A stretch of DNA of 64,000 bases. Origin: Hominiventricola filiformis. Its GTDB lineage: Bacteria > Bacillota > Clostridia > Lachnospirales > Lachnospiraceae. The position numbers were made by a program, and so were the translations under genes. The stretch spans positions 310,001-374,000 of the forward strand of contig NZ_JAJEPS010000001.1 of assembly GCF_020686965.1 (NCBI RefSeq), written 5' to 3'. Below, one piece after another: positions 43,159 to 51,293 of the stretch. The notes beneath the pieces were generated by a model that was given only the letters and a program-made list of their open reading frames with translations, ran no database searches and was not told where the DNA came from. Every line of letters begins with the position of its first letter. The first letter of the stretch is position 1.

Positions 43159-43840
43159 TGAAATAATATCCTACTCCCCACTTCGTATGTACATACTTCG
43201 GCTCACTGGGATTTGCCTCGATCTTCTCACGGAGTCTCCGGATGTGTACATCCACCGTCCGGACATCTCCCGGATAATCATAACCCCAGACCGCATTCAG
43301 CAGATGGTCACGGCTGTAGACTTTATTTGGATTCAGCGCCATCAGCTCCAGCAGATCAAATTCCTTCGCTGTCAGGTTGATCTCTTTTCCGCCGATATTC
43401 AGTCTGCGGCTGTCACAATCCAGATGAAGATCACCTTTTTCCACGACTTTCCGATTTTCTTTTTCCGGAGCCTTCTTTTTTGTTCTGCGGATAATCGCCT
43501 TAATGCGGGCTTTCACCTCCAGAATATTAAACGGTTTGGTGATGTAGTCATCTGCGCCGTATTCCAGTCCCAGAATCTTGTCCATGTCATCCCCTTTGGC
43601 AGTCAGCATGATCACCGGCACAGAAGAAAATTCCCTGATCTGCTGGCACACCTCAAAACCGTCCAGTTTCGGAAGCATTACATCCAGTAAGATAATATCA
43701 TATTCATTTTCCTTTGCCTTCTGAACAGCCTCTTCTCCGTCATAGGCGCAGTCCACTTCCATGCCTTCCTGTTCCAGACTGAAACGGATTCCCTTTACAA
43801 TCAGTTTTTCATCATCCACAACTAATACTCTCTGTGCCAT
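43151..43840 (-). CDS. OmpR/PhoB-family response regulator
   Basis: 229 aa. The receiver domain has the acidic pair VDDE, phospho-acceptor Asp in ILLDVMLP and Lys in LTAKGDD. The C-terminal winged helix ends with DVRTVDVHIRRLREKIE and GVGYYF, the DNA-binding pattern of WalR/ResD/PhoP-type regulators. It is transcribed as the first gene of a pair with the kinase. Confidence 0.95.
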   Translation of the reverse strand: MAQRVLVVDDEKLIVKGIRFSLEQEGMEVDCAYDGEEAVQKAKENEYDIILLDVMLPKLDGFEVCQQIREFSSVPVIMLTAKGDDMDKILGLEYGADDYITKPFNILEVKARIKAIIRRTKKKAPEKENRKVVEKGDLHLDCDSRRLNIGGKEINLTAKEFDLLELMALNPNKVYSRDHLLNAVWGYDYPGDVRTVDVHIRRLREKIEANPSEPKYVHTKWGVGYYFNV

Positions 43841-43852
43841 CTTCGTTTCTCC

Positions 43853-44278
43853 TCAATGAACTCTTATCTGATCTTTTATCCTGGAGTATACTCCTTCTTT
43901 TATGCCGGAAATCTGCATAATATCTTCCGGCTTTTCAAACGGCCCCTGCTCCGTCCTCCAGGCAATAATTGCCTGTGCACGGCTTTCGCCCACACCTTTC
44001 AGCGTCATCAGTTCTTCCACTCCCGCCGTATTAATGTTAACACGTGCATCAGCCTCCTGCTGCTCTTCCGGAAGTTCCTGTTCCTTCTGTTCTGTCTCTT
44101 CTGTTTTTTCTGTCTTCTCTGTCTGTTCTGTCTTCTCCGGCTCCGTATCGCAGTAAAATACAAATTCTTCTTTCGGCGTTCCAATGCCGCAAAAAGAAAG
44201 ACTGCAGCCAGTAAGACAACTGCAGAGAAAAACAGAAACGCCAATCAGCACCGGGCGTATTCTTTTTATGCATTTCAT
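43853..44278 (-). CDS. comEA: ComEA-like helix-hairpin-helix lipoprotein
   Basis: 141 aa from the ATG at 44278, fixed by AGGTGGG; a longer frame to 44476 overlaps the next gene and has no signal peptide. The signal ends LTGC (Cys25), so it may be lipid-anchored. A linker rich in Glu, Thr and Lys repeats (TEKTEKTEETEQ) is followed by a double helix-hairpin-helix domain: VNINTAGVEELMTLKGVGESRAQAIIAWR and IMQISGIKEGVYSRI. ComEA binds DNA outside the membrane and passes it to ComEC. The gene lies upstream of the two-component system and comEC. Confidence 0.87.
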   Translation of the reverse strand: MKCIKRIRPVLIGVSVFLCSCLTGCSLSFCGIGTPKEEFVFYCDTEPEKTEQTEKTEKTEETEQKEQELPEEQQEADARVNINTAGVEELMTLKGVGESRAQAIIAWRTEQGPFEKPEDIMQISGIKEGVYSRIKDQIRVH

Positions 44279-44366
44279 ACTTTTCCCACCTGTTCCGGAG
44301 AAAAGCTTATCCTTGCGTCCTTCATTTATTGTAGCCGACTTGTCTGTGAAAAACAAGCAGAATCTT

Positions 44367-44801
44367 CTATGTTTCCCACTCAAAAATAATGACTCCGGCA
44401 GCGGCAATGAGAAGTCCGGCCAATCTGCGAAGAGAGAATTCCGCGCGCTCTGCGCCAAAAAGTCCCAATAACTCAATTCCCCAGGAAACCGTCAGCTGAG
44501 CGAGTACAATCAACATGGTTGCCTTTGCCGGACCAAGCGCCGACATGCCCTGAATCACCGTATAAGTAATAAACGCGCCGATCACTCCACCCAACAGCAT
44601 ATACCACGGTGTCACCTTAAATACTGCCATAAGACTCGATTGATCGAAGACCGCCCAGATCAGCAGACAGGCCATCAGTGCTGAAAACTGCACCCAGGAT
44701 GCCGACACCCACACGCTGCTCTGTTTAGTCACTTCTGTATTAAATACTCCCTGAATACTCATCAGCGCGCCGGAAACCAGCGCAATCAAAAAACCGGCCA
44801 T
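44367..44801 (-). CDS. DMT-superfamily small transporter (YdcZ/DUF606)
   Basis: 144 aa with five hydrophobic segments. It begins FLIALVSGALMSIQGVFNTEVTKQ and ends LAGLLIAAAGVIIFEWET, the DUF606/YdcZ pattern, in which small proteins form dimers in the membrane. The substrate is unknown. It stands between the ComEA-like gene and the solute-binding protein gene and is probably its own unit. Confidence 0.85.
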   Translation of the reverse strand: MAGFLIALVSGALMSIQGVFNTEVTKQSSVWVSASWVQFSALMACLLIWAVFDQSSLMAVFKVTPWYMLLGGVIGAFITYTVIQGMSALGPAKATMLIVLAQLTVSWGIELLGLFGAERAEFSLRRLAGLLIAAAGVIIFEWET

Positions 44802-44855
44802 ATGAAAACCTCCTTTATCCGGAGTATCTCCATATGACCGGGATTCTATTCCTGC

Positions 44856-46106
44856 TTAATCCAGTCTCTGTATCAATTCTTCTGAGAATGCCTGCATCTG
44901 TTCAGATGGGTCTTCCCCTCTCCAGATATCTGCAAGCGTCAATTCCAGATTCAGCCACAGATCAGACAGTTCCATCAGTTTCGGTACTTCCGCCGCCTGA
45001 TCATATGCCTCACAGACAGTTTCCCACGCAGGCGTCGGAGCTTCGGCAAGTGTTCTGCATGCCGGGAGCTTTCCGGCATTTTCATAGAGGCTGCCTGCAC
45101 ATTTCTCCGTGATCCAGGAAACCAGCTCCCATGCTGCATCCTGATTTTGGGAGTAAGGATTCACCACGACGGAAGTAGTCACGGAAAGTCCGCGGGAAAT
45201 CAGTTCTTCTGTCAGATCCGGGAGTACCGCCGCACTGTAAAAACCTTCGGAAACTTTTCCTTCCCTGATGGCCTGATCCGCCTGTGACAGCATAGATTCA
45301 TTGGCAATCACATATACAGTCTTACCTGCAAGGAAGTCCTGCATAATTGCATCAGAAGTAATGGTATCCGCATCAATTGCGAAAAAGCTGTTCAGGTTCT
45401 GATAATATGCCATACATGCATTAATCTGGTCAAGATCGAGCATCACCTCGTCCTTCCGGTCTCCGTCTTCACCACCCAGATTAGTGTAGCCGCCCATGAA
45501 CATGTAATCTTCGATAACGTCTGCCACGTTCCAGTTGAAAATATTCTCCACTGCCTCCGTGGTTTCATTCGTCTCAAAATTCTCCGCATAATTCAGAATC
45601 TCATCTATAGTCTGAGGTGCACTTTCCACATAAGCCGGATTGTACAACAACACGCTGGTCTCCACATAGAACGGAACCGCAACGGCATTTCCGTTATAAA
45701 TTACTGCATGGAGCGCTTTCTCCCCGTATGTCTTCTCAATCTGTGACTGCTCTGCCGGCAGGGCAAGACCAGCCTGCGCTGCTTTTCCAAGCTGGGATGT
45801 AGCTGCCACATAGAGATCCGGCCCTGTCATCTCTTCCGCCATAGATTTCTCACTGATATTTTCCATATAATCTACTTCCGATACCAGTTCCGTCTGAATC
45901 TCCACACCGAGACTTTTTGAGGCCTCCGCTGCCGTTTCTTCCATATAAGTCTGTATATCCGGATCCGTGTACCATACCAACAGCGGGCTCACATTTTCCG
46001 GTTCCACCGCTTCTTTATTTTCCTGTTGTCTGGTCTGGAATGTCATCTCCATCAAGAGAAAGATCACAACAATCACAGCCAGAATTCCGGGAATTCTTTT
46101 TGACAT
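44856..46106 (-). CDS. Orphan ABC-type extracellular solute-binding protein, membrane-anchored
   Basis: 416 aa. An N-terminal hydrophobic segment (ILAVIVVIFLLMEM) lacks both a lipobox Cys and a clear cleavage site, so it is probably a membrane anchor. The rest follows the family 1 solute-binding fold: LLVWYTDPDIQTYMEE, GPDLYVAATSQLGKAAQAGLALPA, AVPFYVETSVLLYNPAYVE, and a C-terminal SWITEKCAGSLYEN. No permease or ATPase gene is near. It lies 12 bases after argD, so it may ride on the arginine operon. The ligand is unknown; sugars are commonest for this fold. Confidence 0.8.
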   Translation of the reverse strand: MSKRIPGILAVIVVIFLLMEMTFQTRQQENKEAVEPENVSPLLVWYTDPDIQTYMEETAAEASKSLGVEIQTELVSEVDYMENISEKSMAEEMTGPDLYVAATSQLGKAAQAGLALPAEQSQIEKTYGEKALHAVIYNGNAVAVPFYVETSVLLYNPAYVESAPQTIDEILNYAENFETNETTEAVENIFNWNVADVIEDYMFMGGYTNLGGEDGDRKDEVMLDLDQINACMAYYQNLNSFFAIDADTITSDAIMQDFLAGKTVYVIANESMLSQADQAIREGKVSEGFYSAAVLPDLTEELISRGLSVTTSVVVNPYSQNQDAAWELVSWITEKCAGSLYENAGKLPACRTLAEAPTPAWETVCEAYDQAAEVPKLMELSDLWLNLELTLADIWRGEDPSEQMQAFSEELIQRLD

Positions 46107-46118
46107 ACCGTCCCCTTT

Positions 46119-47303
46119 CTAAAAACATTTCTCCAATTTGGCAATCATTTCATCCACATCTGCTTCCGTGACAACCAGAGGCGGAACAAAACGCAGCACG
46201 TTGCTGCCTGCAGTAATAATGATGAGTCCTTCCTCCAGTCCACGGTTTACGATCTCACCGATGGGTCTTCCTTCTACTTCCAGTCCCTGGATCAGGCCTT
46301 TTCCGCGGCGTTCTTTCAGAAAATCATACTTTTCCACCAGTGCATTTAATTTCTGCTCCAGATATCCACCGACCTTCTTCACATGGTCCACAATCTGTTC
46401 CTTCTCATAAAGATCAAATACTTTGCTGACTGCCGCGCAGACAAAGGGATTTCCGCCGTAAGTGGTTCCATGGTCTCCCGGTGCAAGGGAAGCGTCTGCC
46501 ACTTTTTTGCCAAGGACAAATGCGCCGACCGGAACACCGCATCCCAGTGCCTTTGCACAGGTCATGACATCCGGCTCCACACCGTACTCCTGCCATGCGA
46601 ACATGTATCCGGTTCTTCCCATACCACACTGAATCTCATCAAGAATCAGGATCAGGTCTTTCTCCTCGCAGAGTGCTTTCACGCCTTTTAAGAACTCCTC
46701 CGTTGCCGGATAAATGCCGCCCTCACCCTGAACCGTCTCCAGAATGATCGCACAGGTCTTCTCATTGACCTGGCTTTTCACGCTCTCCAGATCATTGTAA
46801 TCTGCAAAACGCACGCCGCCGATCAGCGGTTCAAAGGGTTTTCTGTATTTCTCATTTCCGGTTACGGACAGAGCGCCAAGGCTTCTTCCGTGGAAGGAAT
46901 GATTCATGGCAACGATCTCATAGCGGTCCTCACCGTATTTTGCATAGGAATATTTTCTTGCCACTTTGAGCGCACCCTCAATGGCTTCGGTGCCGCTGTT
47001 GGTGAAAAATACTTTTTCCAGTCTGCTGGCTTTTTTTACCTTCTCTGCTGCTTCTGCCATAGGAACAGAATAGTAGAGATTGGAAATATGGGTCAATTTG
47101 TCGATCTGGTCTTTCAGCGCCTGGGTATATTCCTTATTGTTATATCCCAGAGACTGAACTGCGATACCTGCTGCAAAGTCCAGATACTCTTTTCCATTTA
47201 CATCATAAAGATGTACACCCTCTCCGCGATCCAGTACGATCTGATACCGGTTATAAGTATGAAGAATGGCCTCTTCTGCTTCTTCAATATATGGATTACT
47301 CAT
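46119..47303 (-). CDS. argD: Acetylornithine aminotransferase
   Basis: 394 aa from the ATG at 47303, after GGAGG; the start overlaps the end of argB by eight bases. It has the class III aminotransferase hallmarks: FFTNSGTEAIEGALKVAR, SFHGRSLGAL, LILDEIQCGMGRTG, and the pyridoxal-phosphate Lys in TCAKALGCGVPVG. It converts N-acetylglutamate semialdehyde to N-acetylornithine. The gene order argC-GNAT-argJ-argB-argD is a single leftward run. Confidence 0.96.
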   Translation of the reverse strand: MSNPYIEEAEEAILHTYNRYQIVLDRGEGVHLYDVNGKEYLDFAAGIAVQSLGYNNKEYTQALKDQIDKLTHISNLYYSVPMAEAAEKVKKASRLEKVFFTNSGTEAIEGALKVARKYSYAKYGEDRYEIVAMNHSFHGRSLGALSVTGNEKYRKPFEPLIGGVRFADYNDLESVKSQVNEKTCAIILETVQGEGGIYPATEEFLKGVKALCEEKDLILILDEIQCGMGRTGYMFAWQEYGVEPDVMTCAKALGCGVPVGAFVLGKKVADASLAPGDHGTTYGGNPFVCAAVSKVFDLYEKEQIVDHVKKVGGYLEQKLNALVEKYDFLKERRGKGLIQGLEVEGRPIGEIVNRGLEEGLIIITAGSNVLRFVPPLVVTEADVDEMIAKLEKCF

Positions 47304-48192
47304 GATAGAATTTTTCCTCCGTATCTCCCAAAATAGCAGTTCCCACACCACGGTCAGAGAAGATCTCCATCAGAATACTGTGAGGGATTCTTCCGTCGAT
47401 AATGTGGACTCTTGATACACCTGCCTCGATGGCATCAATACAGTTGGACAGTTTCGGAAGCATACCGCCGCCGATGGTGCCTCCTGCAATCAGTTCTTTT
47501 GCTTCACTTACCTTGATCTCGGAGATCAGGGAACTCTTGTCATTGAAATCTCTGTACAGTCCTTCAATATCCGTCAGGAATGCCAGTTTATTTGCTCCTA
47601 CCGCACGTGCTACCGCGCAGGCTGCGTCATCCGCATTGATATTGTAAGTGTTGAACTCATCATCCAGACCAACCGGACAGATAATCGGAAGAAAATCCTT
47701 CTCCATCATATCAAACAAAATCTGCGGGTCTACCTCGCTGATTTCACCCACATAACCAATATCCTTACCGTCAGAATATTTCTTCTTTACTTTCAAGAGT
47801 CCGCCGTCTTTTCCGCTGATACCGATGGCCTTCACACCTAAAGATTCTACCATACTAACCAGACTCTTATTCACACGGCCAAGTACCATCTCGGCAATCT
47901 CCATAGTCTCCTCGTCCGTCACACGAAGTCCGTTGATGAATTCCGGCTCTTTACCGACTTTTCCGACCCATTTACTGATCTCCTTGCCGCCGCCATGTAC
48001 GATGATTGGCTTGAATCCAACCAGTTTCAGAAGGGTAACGTCACTGATCACACTCTTCTTCAAGTTCTCATCCACCATGGCGCTTCCGCCGTATTTGACA
48101 ACAATTACTTTCCGGTTAAATTTCTGAATATAGGGAAGAGCTTCCACCAAGACGGCCGCTTTCTCCAGATATTTCTCATCATCTTTTCTCAT
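47296..48192 (-). CDS. argB: Acetylglutamate kinase
   Basis: 298 aa from the ATG at 48192, with GAGGAG upstream. It shows VVKYGGSAM near residue 27, IVHGGGKEIS, FINGLRVTDEETM, and AGGTIGGGMLPKL near the C-terminus. This is the amino-acid kinase fold that phosphorylates N-acetylglutamate. The N-terminal helix and length suit the hexameric, arginine-inhibited type. It lies between argJ and argD. Confidence 0.97.
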   Translation of the reverse strand: MRKDDEKYLEKAAVLVEALPYIQKFNRKVIVVKYGGSAMVDENLKKSVISDVTLLKLVGFKPIIVHGGGKEISKWVGKVGKEPEFINGLRVTDEETMEIAEMVLGRVNKSLVSMVESLGVKAIGISGKDGGLLKVKKKYSDGKDIGYVGEISEVDPQILFDMMEKDFLPIICPVGLDDEFNTYNINADDAACAVARAVGANKLAFLTDIEGLYRDFNDKSSLISEIKVSEAKELIAGGTIGGGMLPKLSNCIDAIEAGVSRVHIIDGRIPHSILMEIFSDRGVGTAILGDTEEKFYHE

Positions 48193-48232
48193 GTTCTCTA
48201 CTCCTCTTTTCACGTATCCGTTCTGTCAGGCT

Positions 48233-49459
48233 CTAGCTTCTGTAGTCTGCATTGATGTTCACATACTCATGGGTCAGGTCACAGCCCCATGCAGTGGCTG
48301 TGCAGTCACCCATCTTCACATCAGCAATGGCTGTTACATGATCCTCTGAAAGAATCTTTGTTGCCACTTCCTCGCTGTATCCGGTAGATACGCCATTCTC
48401 AATGATCTTCAGCTTGCCGGCTTTGCTCTCAAAATAGAGATCTACTTTCTCCGGGTCAAACTGGGCACCGGAATATCCCATAGCGCAGAGAATTCTCCCC
48501 CAGTTCGCATCATGTCCATAGATAGCTGCTTTGGTCAGGGTAGACATGACAACGGATTTGCTTAAGGTCACAGCCTGTTCCTTGCTCTCTGCACCGACCA
48601 CTTTTACTTCAAAGAGACAGGTTGCGCCCTCGCCGTCTCCGGCAATCTTCTTGGAGAGTTCTGTATTTACATAGTTGAGGGCTTTCTTAAACTCTGCATA
48701 TTCCGGACTGTTCTCGTCATCGATGACCGGGTTTTCTGCCATACCATTGGCCAGCAGAAGCACCGTATCATTGGTGGAAGTGTCTCCATCCACGGAAATC
48801 ATATTGAAGGTATCTTTGATATCATCAGAAAGGGCTTTCTGCAGCAGTTCTTTGGTGATAGCTGCATCGGTAGTGATAAATCCAAGCATGGTACACATAT
48901 TCGGATGGATCATGCCGGAACCTTTACACATGCCGCCGATAGTGACTGTCTTACCGCCAATCTCAATCTGTGCGCCCACATATTTCGGCTTCGTATCAGT
49001 GGTCATGATGGCTTTGGCTGCCTCCAGACCTTCCTTTTCGCTGCCGTCCTTTGCAGCTGCCAATTTCTCCACCCCTGCTGCAATACGGTCCATGGGAAGC
49101 TGCATGCCGATGACTCCGGTAGATGCTACCAATACGGAATCCTCCGGTACGTCCAGTGCTTTGGCTGCTGCCTCTGCGGTCTCTTTACAATAACCATAAC
49201 CTTCTGCTCCGGTGCAGGCATTGGCGATACCGGAATTAATGATGACCGCCTGTGCTGCCGGTGAATGGTATACGACCTCCTGATCCCATTTTACCGGGGC
49301 TGCCTTCACCACATTGGTCGTGAAAGTTCCAGCTGCCACACAGGGAACTTCGCTGTAAACCAGCGCCATATCTTTCCGGTTTTTGTATTTGATCTGTGCT
49401 TCCACAGATGCCGCTTCAAATCCTTTTGCTGCGGTAACTCCGCCTGTAATGATCTTCAT
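48233..49459 (-). CDS. argJ: Bifunctional ornithine acetyltransferase / N-acetylglutamate synthase
   Basis: 408 aa from the ATG at 49459, after GGAGG. The self-cleavage site is in KGSGMIHPNMCTMLGF: the nucleophile Thr follows a Cys here where many family members have Ala. The C-terminus DCTATAWGCDLTHEYVNINADYRS is the usual ArgJ end. It recycles the acetyl group from N-acetylornithine to glutamate, so no separate synthase is strictly needed. It starts seven bases after the GNAT gene stop. Confidence 0.96.
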   Translation of the reverse strand: MKIITGGVTAAKGFEAASVEAQIKYKNRKDMALVYSEVPCVAAGTFTTNVVKAAPVKWDQEVVYHSPAAQAVIINSGIANACTGAEGYGYCKETAEAAAKALDVPEDSVLVASTGVIGMQLPMDRIAAGVEKLAAAKDGSEKEGLEAAKAIMTTDTKPKYVGAQIEIGGKTVTIGGMCKGSGMIHPNMCTMLGFITTDAAITKELLQKALSDDIKDTFNMISVDGDTSTNDTVLLLANGMAENPVIDDENSPEYAEFKKALNYVNTELSKKIAGDGEGATCLFEVKVVGAESKEQAVTLSKSVVMSTLTKAAIYGHDANWGRILCAMGYSGAQFDPEKVDLYFESKAGKLKIIENGVSTGYSEEVATKILSEDHVTAIADVKMGDCTATAWGCDLTHEYVNINADYRS

Positions 49460-49466
49460 GGTTTCT

Positions 49467-49919
49467 TTAATCCTCCTCGATAAATGCGGTAATGTTTGCT
49501 TCATTTAATGTAAAATCATAATAGTTCAGGTCTTCACGCTCCGTCCAGCCGATCTTGTTCCAGAATGCATTTCCAATATCATTTTTCGTAAATGCGATCA
49601 GGGTGACTTTATTGATCTCTTCCTTCCGAAGTGCTTCCATGCAGGCAACTACCATGGCCTTTCCCACGCCATGGCGGCGATAGCCTTTTTTCACGCATAC
49701 ATGATAAAGACACCCCCGTCTTCCGTCATGTCCGCAGAGAATGGCACCAATCAGGGTATCCCCGTCCCAGGCAGTCATGCTGGTGGTAGGATTTCTCTTC
49801 AGAAAGCGGACAACTCCTTCTCTGGAATCGTCGATGCTTCGGATGCCGAAGCCCTTGATCGTCATCCACAGCTCATATAATTTATCGTAATCTTCCGCTT
49901 TCATTACCCGGATTTCCAT
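49467..49919 (-). CDS. GNAT-family acetyltransferase within the arginine operon
   Basis: 150 aa. The acetyl-CoA-binding loop is KGYRRHGVGKAMVVACM, preceded by the usual beta strand (LYHVCVKK) and followed by IGNAFWNKIGW. The fold is clear; the substrate is not. It sits between argC and argJ with gaps of 24 and 7 bases, so it is co-transcribed. It could supply a first N-acetylglutamate (a short ArgA-like enzyme) or modify something else; it lacks the amino-acid kinase half of classical ArgA. Confidence 0.85.
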   Translation of the reverse strand: MEIRVMKAEDYDKLYELWMTIKGFGIRSIDDSREGVVRFLKRNPTTSMTAWDGDTLIGAILCGHDGRRGCLYHVCVKKGYRRHGVGKAMVVACMEALRKEEINKVTLIAFTKNDIGNAFWNKIGWTEREDLNYYDFTLNEANITAFIEED

Positions 49920-49943
49920 TGTATTTTCCTGCCTTTTCTATAT

Positions 49944-50984
49944 TTACGGGAAGACCGGAGCCATGCGAAGGCCTTCCGCTTCCTCAAATCCAAACATAAG
50001 ATTCATATTCTGTACTGCCTGTCCAGCTGCACCTTTTACCAGATTGTCCATAGCGCCCATCATAATGATACGCTTGGTTCTCGGATCAATCTTGAAGTTC
50101 ACATCTACAAAGTTGCTGCCTTCCACCCAGCGGGTCTGCGGGCAGACATCCTTATTTAATACACGGACGAAGAACTCGTCGTTGTAGTATTTATCATAAA
50201 CTGCCTTTACCTCTTCATAGGTAACGTCTTTTTTCAGAGATGCATAGACGGTTACCAGAATACCTCTCTGCATGGGTACCAAATGCGGTGTAAAGTTGAT
50301 GAGCACCGGCTCACCTGCCGCATACCCTAACTGCTCCTCGATCTCCGGTGTGTGGCGGTGTCCTGCCACGCCGTAGGCCTTGATATTTTCATTGACCTCA
50401 CAGAACAGATTGTCCACCTTGGCACCTCTTCCTGCTCCGGAAGTTCCAGATTTCGCATCAATGATAATGGTGTTCGGATCAATGAGTCCCTCTTTCACAC
50501 AGGGATAAACAGAGAGGAAACTACAAGTCGGATAGCATCCCGGATTGGCTACCAGTCTTGCTTTCTTCACTTTTTCCCGGTTCACCTCACACAGTCCGTA
50601 GACTGCCTCTTCAATATACTGGGGAGCTTTGTGCTCGATCCCATACCATTTTTCATAGACAGATACATCTTTAATACGGAAGTCCGCACTTAAATCGATA
50701 ATCTTTACTTTTTTTAAAATCTCTTCATTTACCAGGGATGCACACAGCCCCTGGGGTGTTGCTGTGAAGATCACATCCACCTGATCTGCCATTGCTTCCA
50801 TATTATCGTCCAGACATTTTGCATCTACCAGCTGGAACATATTCTGATATACGGATGCGTAGGCCTGATCCACATAGCTTCTGGATCCGTACCATTTGAT
50901 GTCTACATCCTTATGACCAAGTAAAAGGCGTACCAGTTCGCCGCCTGCATATCCGGTTGCTCCGATGATTCCTACTCTGACCAT
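49944..50984 (-). CDS. argC: N-acetyl-gamma-glutamyl-phosphate reductase
   Basis: 346 aa from the ATG at 50984, with GGGGAG upstream; an in-frame ATG at 51008 is possible. It opens VRVGIIGATGYAGGELVRLL, a Rossmann NADP site; the catalytic Cys is in LVANPGCYPT and the His in YGVAGHRHTPEI. It makes N-acetylglutamate semialdehyde. It is the first gene of the leftward arginine run, divergent from argG. Confidence 0.97.
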   Translation of the reverse strand: MVRVGIIGATGYAGGELVRLLLGHKDVDIKWYGSRSYVDQAYASVYQNMFQLVDAKCLDDNMEAMADQVDVIFTATPQGLCASLVNEEILKKVKIIDLSADFRIKDVSVYEKWYGIEHKAPQYIEEAVYGLCEVNREKVKKARLVANPGCYPTCSFLSVYPCVKEGLIDPNTIIIDAKSGTSGAGRGAKVDNLFCEVNENIKAYGVAGHRHTPEIEEQLGYAAGEPVLINFTPHLVPMQRGILVTVYASLKKDVTYEEVKAVYDKYYNDEFFVRVLNKDVCPQTRWVEGSNFVDVNFKIDPRTKRIIMMGAMDNLVKGAAGQAVQNMNLMFGFEEAEGLRMAPVFP

Positions 50985-51043
50985 ATTCTCATTCTCCCCG
51001 TTGTTCATATAAAATAAATGTGTTGCGAATTTACAATAGATGT

Positions 51044-51072
51044 ATTGTAACCCCGTTTTATCTGCTTTGCAA
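51044..51072 (-). promoter_or_regulatory. Sigma-A-type promoter of argC
   Basis: On the - strand TTGCAA (51072-51067), 17 bases, TACAAT (51049-51044). It lies about 60 bases upstream of the argC start, in the 309-base gap between argC and argG. Confidence 0.65.
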
Positions 51073-51099
51073 GTCCTTTTCTGACTTTTTCTGCATTTT

Positions 51100-51118
51100 T
51101 ATTCATTATATATGCATA
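51100..51118. promoter_or_regulatory. Candidate ArgR box between argC and argG
   Basis: TATTCAT (51100-51106), TATAT, ATGCATA (51112-51118): a 19-bp hyphenated palindrome close to known Firmicutes ArgR boxes. Further ATGCATA-like half-sites follow at about 51131, 51150 and 51171. They lie between the divergent argC and argG promoters. Confidence 0.55.
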
Positions 51119-51187
51119 TTTCAAACTTTATATGCATATATATCAAGTTTATGCGCATAATTTCTGTTTTTATGTATAAAATTCCGC

Positions 51188-51216
51188 TTGCAGTTTTCAA
51201 TAGGATGTTGTATATT
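51188..51216 (+). promoter_or_regulatory. Sigma-A-type promoter of argG
   Basis: TTGCAG (51188-51193), 17 bases, TATATT (51211-51216), about 75 bases ahead of the argG start. The ArgR-like half-sites are just upstream. Confidence 0.6.
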
Positions 51217-51293
51217 TAATTGCAGTGAGAAAAAAGTCGGAAGCCGACGATTTTCCGACAAAACATAAACCCATATTGAGGAGGACTTATAAT

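Noticed and set aside
44279..44476. N-terminal extension of the ComEA-like gene to 44476
   Set aside because: The extra 66 residues overlap the next gene, lack a ribosome site and would bury the lipoprotein signal that starts at 44278.
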